DNA from: Pomphorhynchus laevis
Lineage: Eukaryota > Acanthocephala > Palaeacanthocephala > Echinorhynchida > Pomphorhynchidae
DNA: 64,000 bases
Direction of reading: 5' to 3'
Assembly: GCA_012934845.2 (NCBI GenBank)
Contig: WNNJ02003691.1
Coordinates: 1 to 64,000 of the forward strand
Part shown: positions 61,400-64,000 of the stretch, piece after piece
Layout: each line of letters opens with the position of its first letter
How positions within the stretch are numbered: position 1 is the stretch's first letter
Translations under genes and position numbers: made by a program
The notes under the pieces: generated by a model
What the model saw: the letters and a program-made list of their open reading frames with translations, nothing else
What the model was told of the DNA's origin: nothing
Databases searched by the model: none

Positions 61400-64000
61400 C
61401 CTGACAGCTCACGATACTATACAATGCTCTTTTCTGGACCCACGGATGGTTCCGGTCAACGTGGTGTAGCCATTCTGATTCGGCCATCTATTATGCCCTA
61501 CTTGATTGACTGAAGTCCAGTTAGCGACAGATTAGCTTCTGTACGACTGAGAGGCAAAAATTCATACTGGACTGTCATCTGTGCATATGCCCCAACAAAT
61601 GCTACGATTCCTGTAAAAATTGATGAATTTTATCAGAAACTTGATGAAGTTCTACATACAATTCCCTCACGTGATTTTCTTGTGGTTGCCGGCGACTTCA
61701 ATGCTCAACTTAGGTCAGGTAACCCTTTGTTGGAAAACATGGAATTGGCAAAATGTGTGCAAACGGTAACAAACTGCTTGATTTGATGTGCATGCATCGT
61801 TTGATAGCTATGAACACTTGCTTCCAGCACCGGAAACGGCATCTAGTAACATGGACATATCCTAACGGCGAGGACCGCAATCAAATTGACTTTATTCTGG
61901 TTCGTCTACGGTGTAGAAAAGCCATCACAAACTGCCGTTCGTATTGGGGAATTGATGTATTGACAGACCACTCGCTAGTAATAATGGATATTGAAGCAAC
62001 ATTCAAACCCAAGTCACAAAGGTCAAAGTTAATACAACCAGAAGTACGGCTACTAGAAAACGACTACATACGTAGTAGATTCATTGACAGTGTATCACGC
62101 AAGCTTGAGTTTAAGTTTTTACCAGTATCGGATGGAAATGAAGATGTTTGTCAGATTGGTGAACGATGGTCAACACTCAAGAACGCACTATATTCTTCGG
62201 CTCATGATATTCTTCCTTATCACAAAAGTCGTAGGAACGATTGGATAAATGCAACATCTATAATGATCTCCGAACAAAGAAAGTTAAGCATGGCTGCAGG
62301 AAATAACGTAGAGACGACCACTCTTACTCGCAAATTACGCGCCAGTATACGTCATGATAAAGAGGAATACTGGACAAAACTTTCAAACCAAGCCCAAAAG
62401 GCAGCTAACAATGGTAATGCGCGTAAGTTCTTTGGTCTCATAAGAAGATACTACACACCTACACAGCAGAGTGGAGTCATAGGGTTGTGGAATATTGATA
62501 TGTCACATAAAATATTCGAAAAGTCTGCACGGTTAGAACGCTGGAGAGCTCATTTTACAAATCTCTACAAGAGGACAGACACTTCAACAAACTCATGTAG
62601 TAATGACAAATCCTGGAGTCGCCAAGTATGTACTATGCATACAGAAGTGTTAGAAATCGACGGCAACCCCCCATCAAGTATTGAGGTCAGTCAAATAATT
62701 AATACACTGAAATGCGGAAAATCTGCGGGACATGATCAAATACATCCAGAATTTCTCAAATATGGTGGTCCTAAAGTTGTCAAATATTTGACCGATTTGT
62801 TCCAATGTATCTGGAATCACAATCAGGTTCCCATGGACTGGCAAACTTCAGTTATAATTCCAATACTGAAGAAGGGGGATGCTTCATTATGCTCGAATTA
62901 TCGACCCATATATCTCCTACCTGTAGTATATAAAATCATGGAAGGCATAATTCTGAACAGAATTAGGCCGTTACGGTAAATTCAAACAAGAGAAAATCAA
63001 GCTGGATTTAGACCAAATCGAGGATGCATTGATCATATATTCACCCTTCGCGTTCTGATGGATGTCCGTCAAGAGTATCAACAACCGTTAATATTACTAT
63101 TTTTGGATTTCGAGTCGGCGTTTGACCAAGTTAATCGACTATTCATCTGGAAGCTCCTCCATACCTTAGGCATTCCTAAACACCTGTGTGAACTTATCGG
63201 TGCAATGTATGAAAATACTGTGTCAGTCGTGCGCGAATACGGTTGTACTGGAATTCCGTTTCCTGTCAGTACAGGTGTTCGACAGGGGGAGTACTATCAC
63301 CAGAACTATTCAACATTCTCATCGATCATCTCCTATGGGAAACGCTCGACCTGCACAGTGAAGGTATACGCCTGCATCCGAGCAATATGCTGCTTTCTGA
63401 TCTGACGTACGCGGATGATGTAGTCGTACTGTCAGAATCATTTGAGGATGCGCAACGTACAGCAACCCGCATAGGCGAGACAGCAAAGAAATATGGGTTA
63501 TTCCTTAACTTACCGAAATGTAAACTACTCGCCATAAACTCCCCTCCGTGCTCAGTTATTATTGATGGTATAACTATTGAACAGGTACAATCTTTCACCT
63601 ATCTTGGATCAGTGTTTTCCGTAGACTGCCGATGTGACTACGACATTCGAAGCCGGATAATAAAGGCTGGTTTCGCCTTTTCGCGTCTAAACTCCCTCTG
63701 GCGTGATAATAATGTATCTATTAAAACAAAGATCCGAATATATTCGTCTATTGTTCGTCCAGTACTACTGTATGGATCCGAGTGCTGGCCTGAAAAACTT
63801 ACAACAAATAATCAACTTGCTGTTTTTTAACGACGATGTCTAAGTAGAATTGCAAAAGTCAATCCACTCGATCATGTATCGAACGCAGAAGTGTATTCTC
63901 GATGTTCACTCGACGTCTCCGTGTCTGATTTGATTCGGAAAAATAGACTGCGCTATCTTGGCCATGTACTTCGGATGCATAGGGATAGAATCCCTATGCA
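61400..64000 (+). pseudogene. RTE-like LINE, endonuclease and reverse transcriptase, cut by window edge
   Basis: Endonuclease starts 5'-truncated near 61403 with MLFSGPTDGSGQRGVAI, then VICAYAPT near 61580 and GDFNAQ near 61693, followed by KMCANGNKLLDL, TWTYPNGEDRNQIDFILV and LTDHSLV (61753-61990). The RT has QIHPEFLKYGG near 62740, the NYRPIYLLPV segment near 62905, QAGFRPNRGCIDHIF near 63000, FLDFESAFDQV (motif A, 63103-63135), the VRQG/VLSPELFNI motif B spanning a frameshift near 63289, and intact YADD at 63412-63423. The thumb (YLGSVFSVDCR, VRPVLLYGSECW, LRYLGHVLRMH) continues to the edge. Lesions: a stop near 61514, a frameshift near 61728, a stop at 62977-62979, and the 63289 shift. 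It is the youngest-looking element here. Confidence 0.9.

Noticed and set aside
1-64000. CRISPR arrays, operons, rRNA or intact tRNA genes
   Set aside because: None found by reading. Repeats present are satellites or retroelements of a eukaryotic genome.

Overview
The window is strongly AT-rich eukaryotic DNA. It has spliced genes, GT-AG introns, TATA boxes and long gene-poor stretches packed with decayed retroelements. I see no prokaryotic operon, CRISPR, rRNA or intact tRNA gene. The retroelement mix (LINEs with a CCHC-knuckle ORF1, CR1-like and RTE-like LINEs, Penelope-like elements, an LTR pol relic) and a tRNA-headed tandem repeat point to an invertebrate animal. Some relics resemble flatworm or nematode elements and others arthropod ones, so I cannot place the species.

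The host genes are two intact two-exon SUMO genes, SUMO-A (8484-10741) and SUMO-B (36486-39584). Each encodes about 105 residues ending in Gly-Gly plus a four-residue tail. A third copy survives only as the last 52 bp of exon 2 (40586-40637). The loci arose by segmental duplication: 7729-8672 matches 35731-36674, 10690-15042 matches 40586-44943, and 27850-29420 is a third copy of the 3' flank. A possible ferritin first exon lies at 59318-59485, and a short peptide with a SUMO-interaction-like motif is encoded on both arms of a palindrome at 48888-49087.

The rest is mobile-element debris. One LINE family, called LINE-B here, has two near-complete but broken copies (2555-5945 + and 24275-27710 -) and several deleted, inverted or fragmentary ones. 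Other LINEs are LINE-A (1-1290 -), a CR1-like LINE-D (33740-35360 -), a Rex3-like RTE relic (49850-52545 +) and a younger RTE-like element running off the right edge (61400-64000 +). Penelope-like (PLE) pieces lie at 14.5, 31.2-33.2, 44.4, 56-57.6 and 59.5-61.4 kb. An LTR-element pol relic is at 52867-54110 -.

The most unusual structures are (i) a 443-bp head-to-tail repeat with tRNA-like A/B boxes and a hammerhead-ribozyme-like core, arranged as a near-perfect giant palindrome (18373-19662); (ii) hammerhead-like motifs in PLE terminal repeats at 61.0-61.4 kb; (iii) a pseudoknot-capable PLE 3' end present several times; and (iv) SUMO-B, whose substitutions cluster in the SIM-binding groove.
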